The notes under the pieces: generated by a model
The model's input: the letters and a program-made list of their open reading frames with translations, nothing else
What the model was told of the DNA's origin: nothing
The model's database searches: none
Part shown: positions 11,030 to 21,778 of the stretch, piece by piece
How the letters are laid out: each line of letters starts with the position of its first letter
Position numbering within the stretch: position 1 is the first letter of the stretch
Origin: Forficula auricularia
Taxonomy: Eukaryota > Arthropoda > Insecta > Dermaptera > Forficulidae
DNA length: 64,000 bases
Direction of reading: 5' to 3'
Assembly: GCA_024734495.1 (NCBI GenBank)
Contig: JALMQS010000102.1
Coordinates: 8,770,101 to 8,834,100 of the forward strand
Program-made: the position numbers and the translations under genes

Positions 11030-12180
11030 ATAAAATATATTTCAAACGTTTTGGGAGAAATTTTTCCTTTATCAATTAGCAGACCAAGTGCGAGTTGGAC
11101 CGCATACCGAGGGTTTCATACTTTATTTCATCCAAAATAATGATAATTGATATCAATGGAATTTTTTCTTAATTTCAAGTCAAACCATTACACCCAGGTA
11201 CAAAAATCACCTAAAAACGGCCACTTTGGAGCTCTTATACCGTCATTTTAAATCAAAATAAATTTTAAAATAAACTTAAATTTAATTCTACTTAAAGAGG
11301 TATTTCTTTAAAGGGATACCTCTCAGTGAAAGGATAAAAAAATAACGTTTAGGGAGAGCGGTGTTGGTTTATAGTGAAACATATTAAACACAGGAATTAT
11401 TGGACGGATTAAAGTGGTGTTTCACAAAGAGGAAATAAAATTAAAAAAATTTAAAAATTTTTTAAATTATATTTTGGAGATTTTTTATTTATCTCTATAC
11501 ATATTTCGGGCTATGTATCTATGTATGTATGCATTTTACATTGTAAAATTTATATTCAGTCTTTTGTTAAACCTCCTGATGAAGGGTTTATAGCCCGAAA
11601 TATGTATAGAGATAAATAAAAAATCTCCAAAATAGAATTTAAAAAAATTTTAATTTTTTTTAATTTTATTTCCTCTTTGTGAAACACCACCATAATACGT
11701 CAAATAATTCCTGGGGATAAAAAAATATTCGATTAAAATTTTATTAGATTTGAAAAATGAATAGAAAATAACTCTTTATTTTAATAATTAATGTAAAGAT
11801 TTAAGCATCTTTTTTGAGTTTTTTTTTTTTTTTGAAAAAAGATGGAATTTTTTCAAAAATCAACCCATTTATAATATTAAGTGAATTTTATTTTATTTAG
11901 GAACGAATCAAAGATTTTAGTAGAAATATTTTTACATTGCGCATCACTTTATTTCAAGTTTTTATCTTATATTTAGTTTTTTAAAGCTACATTGCTCTGA
12001 GATACAGTGATTGTAGCGACTCTAATATGGTCCCGTTTTACTTTTTGAACGGAACTATAAAAATAAATAAAAAAGGTTGCTTTATAAAAGAATAATAAAG
12101 CATTATAATAATAAAAAAATAAATAATAATAGTAAAGGGAAAATTTTTCCCGAAAGGTTTGAAATATATTAAACGATTTT
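11030..12180. repeat. Outer inverted-repeat element holding a nested one
   Basis: The left end at about 11033-11075 (TATATTTCAAACGTTTTGGG, then AGAAATTTTTCC) is inverted at about 12135-12180 (GGAAAATTTTTCCCGAAAGG, then TTTGAAATATATTAAACG). A third copy of the GGGAGAA-TTTCTCCC stretch lies at 25425-25480. The interior is non-coding and contains the complete element 11391-11713. Confidence 0.6.
11391..11713. mobile_element. Foldback element with hammerhead-like motif
   Basis: CAGGAATTATT at 11391 and AATAATTCCTG ending at 11713 open about 110-base arms that share TGGTGTTTCACAAAGAGGAA and TTTATCTCTATACATATTTC. The right half holds a plus-strand hammerhead-like core from 11576: CTGATGA, extra A, GGG hairpin CCC, GAAA, then a small AUA/UAU stem III, with possible stem I pairing CUC/GAG. 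The left arm lacks the CTGATGA part. No protein is encoded. Confidence 0.75.
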
Positions 12181-12254
12181 ATATATATTTTTTTTAAGAA
12201 GGATAGGGAAAGTAAAAAGTATCAAAGAAACATTATTTAAAAAATAAATATAAA

Positions 12255-15200
12255 TCAGGTGGCTAATGGAGAACACCACCATAATTTTAGCATTGCTTCA
12301 CCACGGCGACGTTTTTTAATAATTTTCATATTTTCTTCTTGGTCTCCAATCTCCGATTCAACTTCAGATTCCGAATCTGAAGAGTCAAAAGTATAATTAT
12401 GCCGCTGTCCGGAACTTGAAGCTAATATTGGATATATAGGATTTAAACTGAAAATAATTAGTTATTAAAAAAATTAGAATAAGAATTTCGGAATTTGTTT
12501 TTTTAATTTAAAGCATATTTTACCTAATTCCATTTACACAATCCGAATGAGCTTTGAATTTCTCTAAAGGTTCCATTATTTTTTGTCCATCACGTGAATA
12601 TTTAATATCTTTTGTCAAATCCCAAATACTTATAAAACCATCTTCATTTCCTAGAAATTAAAATTAATTGATTATAAGTAGATTCGATGCTTTGTTTATC
12701 AAAAGAGAAGATTCAGCTGAAACTAGCTAGATTACACATTTTTCATGAATTTTACTCGGTACTCGGCAGGCGAAGTAGGCTTCCCGGGCAGCCTAGTATT
12801 AAATACAGAGATATGAAAAAAAAATTCATTAGTCGGATACTGACTGAGCGAGCAGCCTCGCGAGGCTGCATAGGGCGTTTGCCGCAGAACCGTCCTGAGT
12901 GAACGCAGGAAACGACCCGAGGCGCCTTTGAGCATTCATAAAAACCGACAACCGATGGATCGGGCCGAGGCAACCTCAGACGAGGCAACGGGCACTTTTG
13001 CCTTGGGCGAGACACGTACTGACCGACCAGGCATTTGCCTCAAGGGGCTGGCCTCAGTATCCGGCTAATGTGTATAAAAATGAAACGTGAAGAAAAATTA
13101 TTTTCAATGATGATTTTTTTTCTTATTGTTTATCTGGATTCCGACAACCACGAACGACACTCGTCGTAGCAAGTTGTTTGGTGTCAAAATAATTGTATTT
13201 TCAATGCGGAGAGTTGATTAGATTTTGGACTCTTTAATTTGAGAATTTCGGATTCAAAAGTGCAAAAATATATTTTCTTAAATGATTTTTTTGATATATT
13301 TTTAGGGTTTGTTATGATAAAACTAGAAACAAATTAACAAGGGTATTTTCAATTTGATTTTATTAATTAATTGGTTTATTTTATTTTAAAACCTACTAAA
13401 AGTTCATTATAAATATTATTATATATTAAAAATGAGAAATTGAAATTATGGCAATTTATATTAAATTGAAAAGTGTTTGTGCCGAGAGTAGCAGAATTTT
13501 TATATATTGAAGGAGACAATAAAAGAGTGTGTCTTCTGCTGCAATTATAAATTTTATTTATTTATAACGAAACTATAGTCTCGTTATAAATAAATAAAAT
13601 TTATAATTCCAGGGGAAGACACACTCTTTTATTGTCTCCTTCAATATGGCAATTTAGTTAATCAAAAAATAAATTTTGAATAGTTTATTATATTTAAATT
13701 TATTTTTAGGGTAGCCCTAACCCCAGCTGGTTTCGATAGTTCTCTCCTCCCATAACCAACTGCAAAATTTGTAGAAAGTGTAGCTAGTATTGAAAAAGTT
13801 ATCACTTTTTCCTTCAATTTCTCATTGAAAACCTGCAACCTAGATGGTTTCAGACGAAACTTCTTTAGATTATAAGTAATGCAAATGTAAAAAATATAAT
13901 GGTATATTAAATTAGATTAAATTAAATAAATATTATAAATTTTTTTTTTGTACCTACCTGTAACTAAATATTTATTATTTTTTGTCAAATCAAAATAAAT
14001 GCGTTGAGCAGTGCTTAATTTTCTGGATAAAGAAAAAACTGGCTTCCTCGTGTGTCGCATATCCCAACATAATAATTCGGAGCAGAGCCGAGCTCCTGCC
14101 CAGAGATATCGACCATCCGAGGAAAAAGATATTTGGGTAAGTCCTTCTTTATGCCCGCGTAAGAGACATATGAGACCACCATTTTCCCCATAAATTCCTT
14201 AAATCAAATACCGTAAAGTAAAAATGAAATATAAATAATATCAATAATTGAAATTAGTTATGAAAGAATTAAGTCCTTCTCTCGTCAAATTATTATTAAA
14301 GGAGCATGAAATTTAATTGAAAAGTTTTTGTTTTGCCGAGAGTAGCAGAGTTGTTGATTCACAAAGAGAAACAAAGAGGTTGTCCTCTGCTTGATGCAAA
14401 TAAACATACACACCGAAATTATATATCTGTATATATTATTTATTTGTTTGAGACTATAGGGTCTCATCATCAATTTTTTAATTATAAATATTATTTTTCA
14501 TGGGGTCAATACCGTATGGATATTGACCCCATGAAAAATAATATGTATAATTAAAAAAAGACTGGATGATGAAGACCAGTCTTCGAACTATAGTCTCAAC
14601 AAATAAATAATATATATACAGATATATAATTTCGATATAGGTATATGTGTGTATGTTTATTTATCCATACGGTATTGACCCCATGAAAAATAATATGTAT
14701 AATTAAAAAAGACTGATGATAAAGACCAAGTTCGAAACTATAGTCTCAAACAAATAAATAATATATATACATATATATAATTTCGATATATATGTGTGTA
14801 TGTTTATTTGCATCAAGCAGAGGAGACCCACAAAGAGAAACAAAGAGGTTGTCCTCTGCTTGATGCAAATAAACATACACACATATATATCGAAATTATA
14901 TATCTGTATATATATTATTTATTTGTTTGAGACTATAGTTTCGAAGACTTGGTCTTCATCATCAGTCTTTTTTAATTATAAATATTATTTTTCATGGGGT
15001 CAATACCGTATGGATATTGACCCCATGAAAAATAATATGTATAATTAAAAAAGACTGATGATGAAGACCAAGTCTTCGAACTATAGTCTCAAACAAATAA
15101 ATAATATATATACAGATATATAATTTCGATATAGGTATATGTGTGTATGTTTATTTATCCATACGGTATTGACCCCATGAAAAATAATATGTATAATTAA

Positions 15201-18200
15201 AAAAGACTGATGATAAAGACCAAGTCTTCGAAACTATAGTCTCAAACAAATAAATAATATATATACATATATATAATTTCGATATATATGTGTGTATGTT
15301 TATTTGCATCAAGCAGAGGAGAACCCCTTTGTTTCTTTTTGTGAGCATGAAATTACTATTTTTGTGGATTCTGTATCCTGTATCCCTGTAGCTAGACTAT
15401 ATCTCTATTAGCAAAATTCTGGTTACGGATAATATCTTTAAATAAAAAGGGTAAAAGGTTTTTTTTTGGTGTGCAATGCGAATTCACCCCCAGGCAGACA
15501 GCAATCACAATGAACAATAGCTAATCTCACCATTAGAATAATAGTGTGATTCAACGATAGCGAGCGTCCCAAGCTGATTTTTGCCAGTTATGAGAATTTA
15601 AATAAATAGAAATAAATTACACAATTTGTGACCAACCCTATAAAACTTCAATATTTAAAATAATTTCCCACTCTTTAGGGAAGCGATATTATTTTCAATC
15701 AGTGCTAATGGTTTTAAAAGTTATAATTTGTTTTTCTCTAAAATAAAAAAAAAATTAAAATATGTATGACGTTTTAAAAAAATGTTAATTACCAATTTTA
15801 TTTGAATAGTCGCCAACAGCATAAACATCTTCTAAAACTGGATTCGTTGCTAAACAAGATGCTATTCCATGTTGGTAAGTGTGTTTATGAGTACTTGCTA
15901 AAAAATAAAAATATAATTTATCCAAAAGAGGAATATAAATGTTGGAAAAGTCTGCAAAAATATTTTATCATACTTTTAAATTCATGTTCAGTGCAATCTC
16001 GACCGGGTCGCCCAGTATAAAATATTTTAACATGATTACGATATCCTGAATAAATTTTTTGTCCATCGGGGCTAAAGGCTACGCTGAATGCTGATTCTAC
16101 TTCATCAACTCTAGAAACAAAGATAAATTAAAAACGATATTAGATAAAAATTAAGAAAAAATGAAGGCCAATTGAAATCTTAAATCTTTGTAGATATCTA
16201 TTTATTTTTGTAATATATGTCAAAAGGGTTCGCCCCTCAAGAGTCGAACCCGATTGTGGTGAGAATTTCAAATTTTCAATTGGCCATTGGCCTGGATTTA
16301 TTTTTGGCACTTGAGTTCAATTCACAAAGGGGGTGAATACAACATGAACGTGTAATAAATAAGCTCGCTAAGTGCGAGTCCTAGTCGCATACTAAAGCCT
16401 ATTTCACATTAGTCGAGTAAACGGTAAAGTAAAGAGGAGAGTTTAAAAAAGCATGTACAGCTCGACTAGTGTAAACAGTTGGTCAAGTAAAAAGTGGAGT
16501 AAATTGGCGAGTACTTGGCAAGTCGAGGGGAGAGTATAGTAAGTCGCTCACTCGCCCACCGAGGGAAGCCATTTTGTCACAAAATTATATACAGAACATC
16601 TTAACACGATACAGACTAAATATTTTACCACCTCACAGAACCTACATTTGACCAGCTTCAAGCAACATACAACAAAACAACATTCTTAAACACATTCTAT
16701 ACTCCTTAACGTCCTCAGTTGCAAGTTCCTTGAGAAGAAGTGCAGAGGCACCTAATTGGCCTCTCCTTCCTATCCAGCCACGTACTCACGACCTTTTTCA
16801 TCTGTTTTTTTCCTCTTCAATAGCATCATATACTTCATCCAATAAGACATACACTTTTGATAAATATTTTTTAAGCCGACGACATTGAACAGCACACGCC
16901 ATTTCTTCTTAAGTCATACTAACACTAGAACCGTGTAAATACCTCCACAAAAATCGAGGGCGAGTCGAGTACTGGGCCCAGTTCACTAGGCCGAGCTACT
17001 TGACTAATGGGAACTAGGCTTAAGGGCCCGGACTCAGTGGTGATCATGCAGCGGTGGCGGTGCGTGCAGCAGTGAGCGTTATGCTGGCCTCAGTAGAAAG
17101 TCAGTCCACTGAGGACACTTTAATACAAGTGAGTGTGTTTGTAATGCATGCCGCCCTGTCCATCACGCTCAACATGAGCGGCCACTGAGGTTACACCCTA
17201 AGAGATTTGTACCTAATAAATATATATTCGTATATATATATATATACTAGCTGAATGAGCAGTTGAAACTTCGGCCCACCCAGAGGCTGGCAGACAGCAG
17301 AAATATAATTAAATCTTCTATTTTAGAGTTGAGATATCAAATTCGTTCTTATTTGTCGTTCATAGGGAGAGAATGAACTAATATTAAGAATTTTCATTTA
17401 AGTATTAAATTGAAATGGCTAGTACAAAAATCATATAAAAATGATCCATTTGGAGCTCTCTCACACCGTAATTTCACAGCGAAATCATTATAGGGATACC
17501 TTAAAACAAATATTTTTGGATCTCTATAAAAAATTTGACCATTACCAAAATAAACTCGATAGATTAAAATGTTAATAGGATTTTTTATTTAGGGGAAAAT
17601 GAATACATATAACTTCTATATCGTCGACTTAGAGTGTAAACCTGCTAAATCCATTTTTTATCATACATGACATATTAATATCATTCGAAAGAAAAGGAGA
17701 TGCAGCATCGTCCAAGTAAAACTGCTACTTAAGGACGTTCCCTAATAAATCGATTTTTTTTGCAATCCTTTTAAAACTTTGAATACATATATTTATAAGT
17801 GTCCTTAATACGTAGAAATTTTTTTCAATAGTCCTTGCGGCACTAAATTTGTAAATATTGACCTTTGAAATTTGCATATTTAACAGGCAAACCCTATCCA
17901 GATTGATGGTAAAGCGACTGTTTCATTAAATAACAATCGTAATTTACTTGAAATTATTTTGAAAAAACTGAGAACATTAACTGAAGATAAAACAAATATT
18001 TTTCTCTTAAAATAATTGTATCAAGCGATATTTGTTTTGTATGAAAAATGTTAAAAGTTAGGTACTTTTGATGGTTTTCATTTTTTCTCTCATGTCATGG
18101 CAAGTGAGAGATGGCGACTTGGCAACGTCGCACTAAAATCACTCAATTTTTCCATATCTAAAAAACTCTTGCAGCTGGTGCATTTGAGATTTTTGGCTAA

Positions 18201-20567
18201 TTCTCTCAACCTAATTATACTGTTCTCATCTGGAATTTCGCAGTGAGCTGTTTCATCAAGTGTTTTTTTTTTATTCTTTGTTTTTTAATGTCGGTAAGAA
18301 TGCAATGTTGACAGATTCGAGAAACGACGCAGTGAAAATATTTTTGCCTTTCTATTCATGTGAGAGTAGGGGAAAGAGCGAACTGCTTCTGAGCTATATT
18401 AGGGAACGTCCTTAAAATTACGATCGTAAGTTGTAGAAAAAAAATGTGAAAAATAGTTTCTTTCCATAACAACAATATTACATTTTTTTTAGTTTTTTCT
18501 TTGCTCTGTAAAATTTTCTTGTTGTGAGTTAGCAGGTTTACACTTTAAGGCGACGATATATCAATTATGAATCTTATTTATGTATTTTACGAACTACAGT
18601 GCCCTGATAAACAGGCAGGCAAATAGACAACAGCAACAGTAGCAATTCTAATAGGGTCTAGTTTCACTTTTTAATAAAACTAAAAATATTAATAACTCGG
18701 ATTCCGTAGAAGACAATCTCGTGATTATATACATACAAAGAAATTTAATTCTGCTACTATATCGGCAAAATAAACTTTTATTTTGTTTACCTGTTATAGC
18801 CTCTATACGATGCTCGAAGAGTGCCTGTATAAGCATCTAATAAGTGGATTGGACTTCCTCTACTCGTTGATAGAAATCTGAAAAGTTCACAATTTTATAT
18901 TTCTTTAATTGATATAAATACATTTTTCTATTCTATTCTATTTTTCTATATATACAGATATGTATTTGTGGTTTAGAAGCCATTCAGTAAGTGGAATTCT
19001 TTCTTATTAGTTAAAAACCTTTTTATTGTAAAAAACTACCAGTAGAGAAAGCACTTAAGTTATTACTTTCATACATTATTATATTATTAATAAATCACAC
19101 TATATATTTTGTATTTGTTAAAAACTTATTTTTAAAAGACGTTGTTTTCTAATTTTATATGTTTAATAACTTTTACTGATTGGCTTCCAACCCTCCATCT
19201 ATTCCTAAATAGAGACCTTCGAAGTATTAGAATTTTATTCATTTATCGTAATGAACTTTGCTCCATTTTTATGTATGTCTTTTATGAATAACAGATCATA
19301 AATGATTTGATTTCTTCCAAATTTCAGTGACATGTTTTAATTATGATTTTTTCAGAGTATTTAGATATAAATTAGGCGATGAATTACTCTGAAAAAATCA
19401 TGAATTAAAAATTGGTGATTATCTGAATATATATTTATAAATTATAATTATAATTATTATTACCCGCATGAAAGAGGATCTGAACTATTCATTAATGGAT
19501 ACCAGCAATAGTCATAAATAAGACCTCCTTCTTTTACATCAAATACTGGTTTCATTTCATTCTCGAGAGAATCAGTATTTACTTGAGGTAAATTAAAGAG
19601 TCGAAGTATGCTATCATCACTATTAGTGAGCAAACATTGACCATCAGGTGCCCTAAAAATAAAAATCATTTAATTATTAATATATTGTAGAATGCAAAAC
19701 ATTTGTTTCAATAAAATATAGAATTATATGTACCTATATGTTGAAGTAAAAACCAGTTTTTTTAGTAAGAACGGGTTCTTACTAGTTAAAACACGTTTTT
19801 AAACGAAAATGTCAAAAATTACATCCTCTACAACTTTGCTTTTAATAAAGATGTAATTTTTTTCATTTTCGTTTAAATAAATTTTGAAAATAAACACACA
19901 AAATGAGGCGGAATGTCAAAAATGAAGATTCTAGACCTTTGGACCAAACTCAATCAACATCAGTAAATTCTAGTTGACACAAAGGTATTCAGTGAAATGC
20001 GTTTCAACTAGAAAGAACCTGTTCTTACTAAAAACGGGTTTTTACTGCAACATATATATATATATACAGGCAGGGCTATAGTGGAAACTAAAAACCCAAT
20101 GCAGTGCTCCGGAGTAGAACCAAAGGCAAATTAATAGAAGATTATTGGTATTAAGTTAAATAAAAAAATCACCATTTGCATCCTTTGGTGTAATTGTGTG
20201 AGCTCTGGAAGCACTCTGACGCTGTGGCTACTTGACATATATCAATTGAATTAAATGACCAATTATATTGATATGTATTTTGTGTCATATTTGTTTCTTC
20301 TGTTTCTTCACTTTCCTTATTTGTTAAATTAGTTGATTCTTCACAAGCTATATCCTTTGATAATGCATTTTCAGATTCGGAAATACTGAGCCTTTTAGTA
20401 GAATGAATAACATTATTAACTGCAGTTGTTTCTGTTAATATTTTTTCTTTTATTAAATCGGTTGAGCTAGCAAAATCTATGTCCATAGATGATGGATCTC
20501 CAACATCGTGGGGTTTTGAAATAGTGGAAATATCATTAGGGTATTTATCACTTGAATTTGAAGTCAT
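12255..20567 (-). CDS. WRAP53: Telomerase Cajal body protein 1 homologue (WD repeats)
   Basis: Eight exons join in frame with GT-AG borders: 20567-20173, 19652-19464, 18877-18791, 16110-15974, 15897-15793, 14197-13958, 12650-12524 and 12447-12255, giving about 490 residues. The N-terminal ~115 residues are Ser/Glu-rich and disordered. The conserved entry [20 protein letters not shown] spans exons 1-2, followed by WD repeats (IYDYCWYPLM, SPIHLLDAYTGTLRASYRGY, AFSVAFSPDGQKIYSGY, GLTQISFSSDGRYLWAG, DGFISIWDLT) to about residue 430. The C-terminus is acidic and ends LKLWWCSPLAT. In animals the family binds CAB-box scaRNAs and telomerase RNA and directs them to Cajal bodies. The start is the ATG at 20567, the first of the frame. 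The introns carry many mobile elements. Exon borders come from frame logic only, not transcripts. Confidence 0.93.
12826..13070. mobile_element. GC-rich MITE in WRAP53 intron 6
   Basis: Inverted ends CATTAGTCGGATACTGA and TCAGTATCCGGCTAATG bound a 245-bp block that is strikingly richer in GC than its surroundings. Sub-terminal GCAGCCTCGCGAGGCTGC forms a near-perfect palindrome. It is non-coding. The flanks do not show a clear target duplication, so I do not assign a superfamily. Confidence 0.75.
13440..13650. repeat. Palindromic foldback repeat
   Basis: GGAGACAATAAAAGAGTGTG at 13513 is inverted at about 13625-13643, and TATAAATTTTATTTATTTATAACGA-like arms meet at ACTATAGT near 13573-13580. 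A GCCGAGAGTAGCAGA motif precedes it at 13481. The same outer motifs recur at 14335 and, inverted, at 45296-45420. It is an intronic repeat of the same broad family as 14285-15345. Confidence 0.75.
14285..15350. repeat. Head-to-head palindromic array with hammerhead-like cores
   Basis: A block bounded by CTCTGCTTGATGCAAATAAA and its inverse is repeated in alternating orientation. Inside are copies of CCATACGGTATTGACCCCAT (some inverted to each other around ACCGTATGGATATTGACCCC) and of GACTGATGATGAAGACC / AGTCTTCGAAACTATAGTCT. Several copies fit a hammerhead-like layout. The best is on the minus strand at about 14920-14970: CTGATGA, extra T, a 6-bp GAAGAC-CAA-GTCTTC hairpin, GAAAC, palindromic ACTATAGT, then C. 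Copies at 14709, 15055 and 15207 (plus) have single changes. The array sits between WRAP53 exons 5 and 6 and encodes no protein. Confidence 0.8.
16396..17020 (-). mobile_element. PIF/Harbinger element, deleted derivative
   Basis: The ends AGCCTATTTCACATTAGTCG and the inverse of GACTAATGGGAACTAGGCT are flanked by the 3-base duplication TAA (16393-16395 and 17021-17023), the usual PIF/Harbinger target. The 625-bp copy holds the N-terminal part of a Harbinger transposase on the minus strand. It lies in WRAP53 intron 3, just upstream of exon 4. Confidence 0.85.
16640..16902 (-). pseudogene. Harbinger transposase N-terminal remnant
   Basis: Reading the minus strand from the ATG at 16902 gives MACAVQCRRLKKYLSKVYVL and a Glu-rich stretch. 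After a stop and a frameshift comes VRGWIGRRGQLGASALLLKE, followed by LATEDVKEY. The word order W-V-R-x-W-x-x-R-R-x-x-x-G-A-S with L-L-x-E-L is the signature of the region before the catalytic domain in PIF/Harbinger transposases. The DDE domain is deleted. Stops and the truncation make it non-functional. Confidence 0.82.
17024..17198. mobile_element. Small PIF/Harbinger-type MITE abutting the previous one
   Basis: GGGCCCGGACTCAGTGG opens and CCACTGAGGTTACACCC closes a 175-bp element flanked by TAA at 17021-17023 and 17199-17201. The left TAA is the right target duplication of the element 16396-17020, so one insertion used the other's edge. It is relatively GC-rich and non-coding. Confidence 0.8.
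17618..18562. mobile_element. Outer element with 30-bp inverted ends, split by a nested insertion
   Basis: TATATCGTCGACTTAGAGTG, then TAAACCTGCTAA, at the left is matched inverted at the right (TTAGCAGGTTTACACTTTAA, then GGCGACGATATA), with two or three differences. The interior is interrupted by the TTAA element 17733-18411. Removing that leaves about 265 bases without a frame. Confidence 0.78.
17733..18411. mobile_element. TTAA-flanked element (piggyBac-like MITE)
   Basis: TTAA at 17729-17732 and 18412-18415 flanks perfect 15-base inverted ends GGACGTTCCCTAATA. TTAA duplication is the hallmark of piggyBac-type insertion. The 679-bp interior has no transposase frame. It lies inside the older element 17618-18562 in WRAP53 intron 3. 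Confidence 0.85.
19330..19410. repeat. Short palindrome in WRAP53 intron 2
   Basis: TTAATTATGATTTTTTCAGA, followed by GTA, is inverted as TACTCTGAAAAAATCATGAA, followed by TTAA, about 25 bases further on. It is a compact hairpin with no other recognisable feature. Confidence 0.6.
19737..20054. mobile_element. MITE in WRAP53 intron 1
   Basis: TATGTTGAAGTAAAAACC at the left is answered by GGGTTTTTACTGCAACATA at the right. Sub-terminal AGTAAGAACNGGTTCTT is also inverted. An internal inverted pair (AAACGAAAATGTCAAAAATT / TTTTTTCATTTTCGTTT) adds secondary structure. A fragment sharing the CCTTGGACCAAACTCAACTA-like stretch occurs at about 40665-40705. It is non-coding. Confidence 0.75.
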
Positions 20568-20848
20568 ATTATTAAAGGAAATTTAAAATCATATTTTATT
20601 AAAAAAAAATAAATAAATAAATAAAAAAATCACAAATTATAATTTAGAAATTAAAAATATTTATAAATAAGCGGATTGGTTCTTTACGTCATTAATGTCA
20701 ACAGAATTGCCAATACTGAAAAAGTTAAATAACTAATAAATATGTTAAGTTAATTCATTCCGCGAATTTCAAACAGAACATTAAACTGGACCCAATGTCG
20801 TAACTAGTCTCTCCAGTGCTGTAGTCGTAAAATCACCAGATGCTATAA

Positions 20849-21380
20849 GCTATACGCCATAGAGTAATATAGAGTGGAAGGCTCCATAAGGAGCCAATGT
20901 ATTTTAGCGTATACGAGTTACAGACGGTTCGGAATGGGCAATAAAATGGCGGGAACCGCTCTCTTTAGCTCTATAATTAAATTATTAAAGAATTAACATA
21001 TAAAAACCAAAGAAATAAATTACTAGTTAAATTTATATAGGGTACTTACATTTCAGAATTTATAGGTCGTTTAAAAAAGTATGTTCTTTATCTGATTTTG
21101 TGTCGCGAAAGAAAAATCTTTCACAAAACATTGACGTAGAGAACTAGGCATATTTAATAATATTTTAATCTATAAATATGTACGTTGGAAAATTTTCTAA
21201 ATGAACATTTAGCCCAAAGCCTGTATGAATCTTTTATCTATGACAAAGGCTTTGAATGTCCTATGACTATGATCTTTGTATAGCTCTTAAGGACTAAGAA
21301 TATTGTTCTCCGAGCCTCTAGAGAGCGCTTTTCGATATTCGGTAGCCTTCCATTCTATATTACTCTATGCTATGCGCTAT
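20849..21380. repeat. Inverted repeat upstream of WRAP53
   Basis: About 35 bases at 20849-20883 (TAGAGTAATATAGAGTGGAA, then GGCT) recur inverted at 21341-21380 (AGCCTTCCATTCTATATTAC, then TCTATG). The ~460-base interior is non-coding. It lies about 300 bases upstream of the WRAP53 start, so it may overlap its promoter. Confidence 0.7.
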
Positions 21381-21538
21381 ATGAATAATAAAAATCAGTG
21401 GTTATACGTTATATATAATAAAAAAAAAAATTTAGTTGAATATTTAAAAAAAATTATCATCTTAAATTTACAATCCCATATATTTTGAAATATTAAATTT
21501 TTATTTTTCATATTTCTTTTGTTATTTAGGTGCTGATC

Positions 21539-21595
21539 AGGGCCGGATTAAGGGCCAAGCGAAGCAAGCGGTCGCTTGGGACGTCGAAGAAAAAA
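21539..21595 (+). mobile_element. hAT-like terminal fragment
   Basis: CAGGGCCGGATTAAGGGCC, followed by AAGCGNAGCAAGCGGTCGCTT, resembles the CAGGGCCGGATTAA ends common among hAT elements. No opposite end was found. A TA microsatellite begins at about 21620. Confidence 0.5.
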
Positions 21596-21724
21596 GGCGC
21601 CGGCAAAGTCTTCTTTTTATATATATATATATATATATGTACTCGAATATATAAATGTATTCGAGTGTCTATATGTGTAATAATGGCAGAGCTTAAAAAA
21701 TTGACAAAGTGTTTAGAGCTTTAT

Positions 21725-21778
21725 TTATCAAGAGCCTGAAGAAGCTGCAATAAAGTAGCGAAACGTTGCAACTGATAA
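21725..21778 (+). ncRNA. Hammerhead-ribozyme-like motif (best structure)
   Basis: The order fits a type I hammerhead. Core CTGAAGA (21736-21742) is followed by one extra A, a 5-bp stem II GCTGC/GTAGC with loop AATAAA, and GAAA (21760-21763). A two-pair stem III AC/GU follows, with cleavage nucleotide U21767. Stem I pairs GC 21768-21769 with GC 21734-21735, then an internal loop, then TGATAA 21773-21778 with TTATCA 21725-21730, all Watson-Crick. The extra base before stem II is unlike the textbook core and could weaken activity. The two-pair stem III would favour dimeric action, as in Penelope-type and retrozyme hammerheads. Catalysis is inferred, not shown. Confidence 0.6.

Noticed and set aside
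14285..15350. A CRISPR array, because of regularly repeated palindromic units
   Set aside because: Units alternate in orientation, there are no unique spacers of constant length, and the context is an intron of an animal gene.
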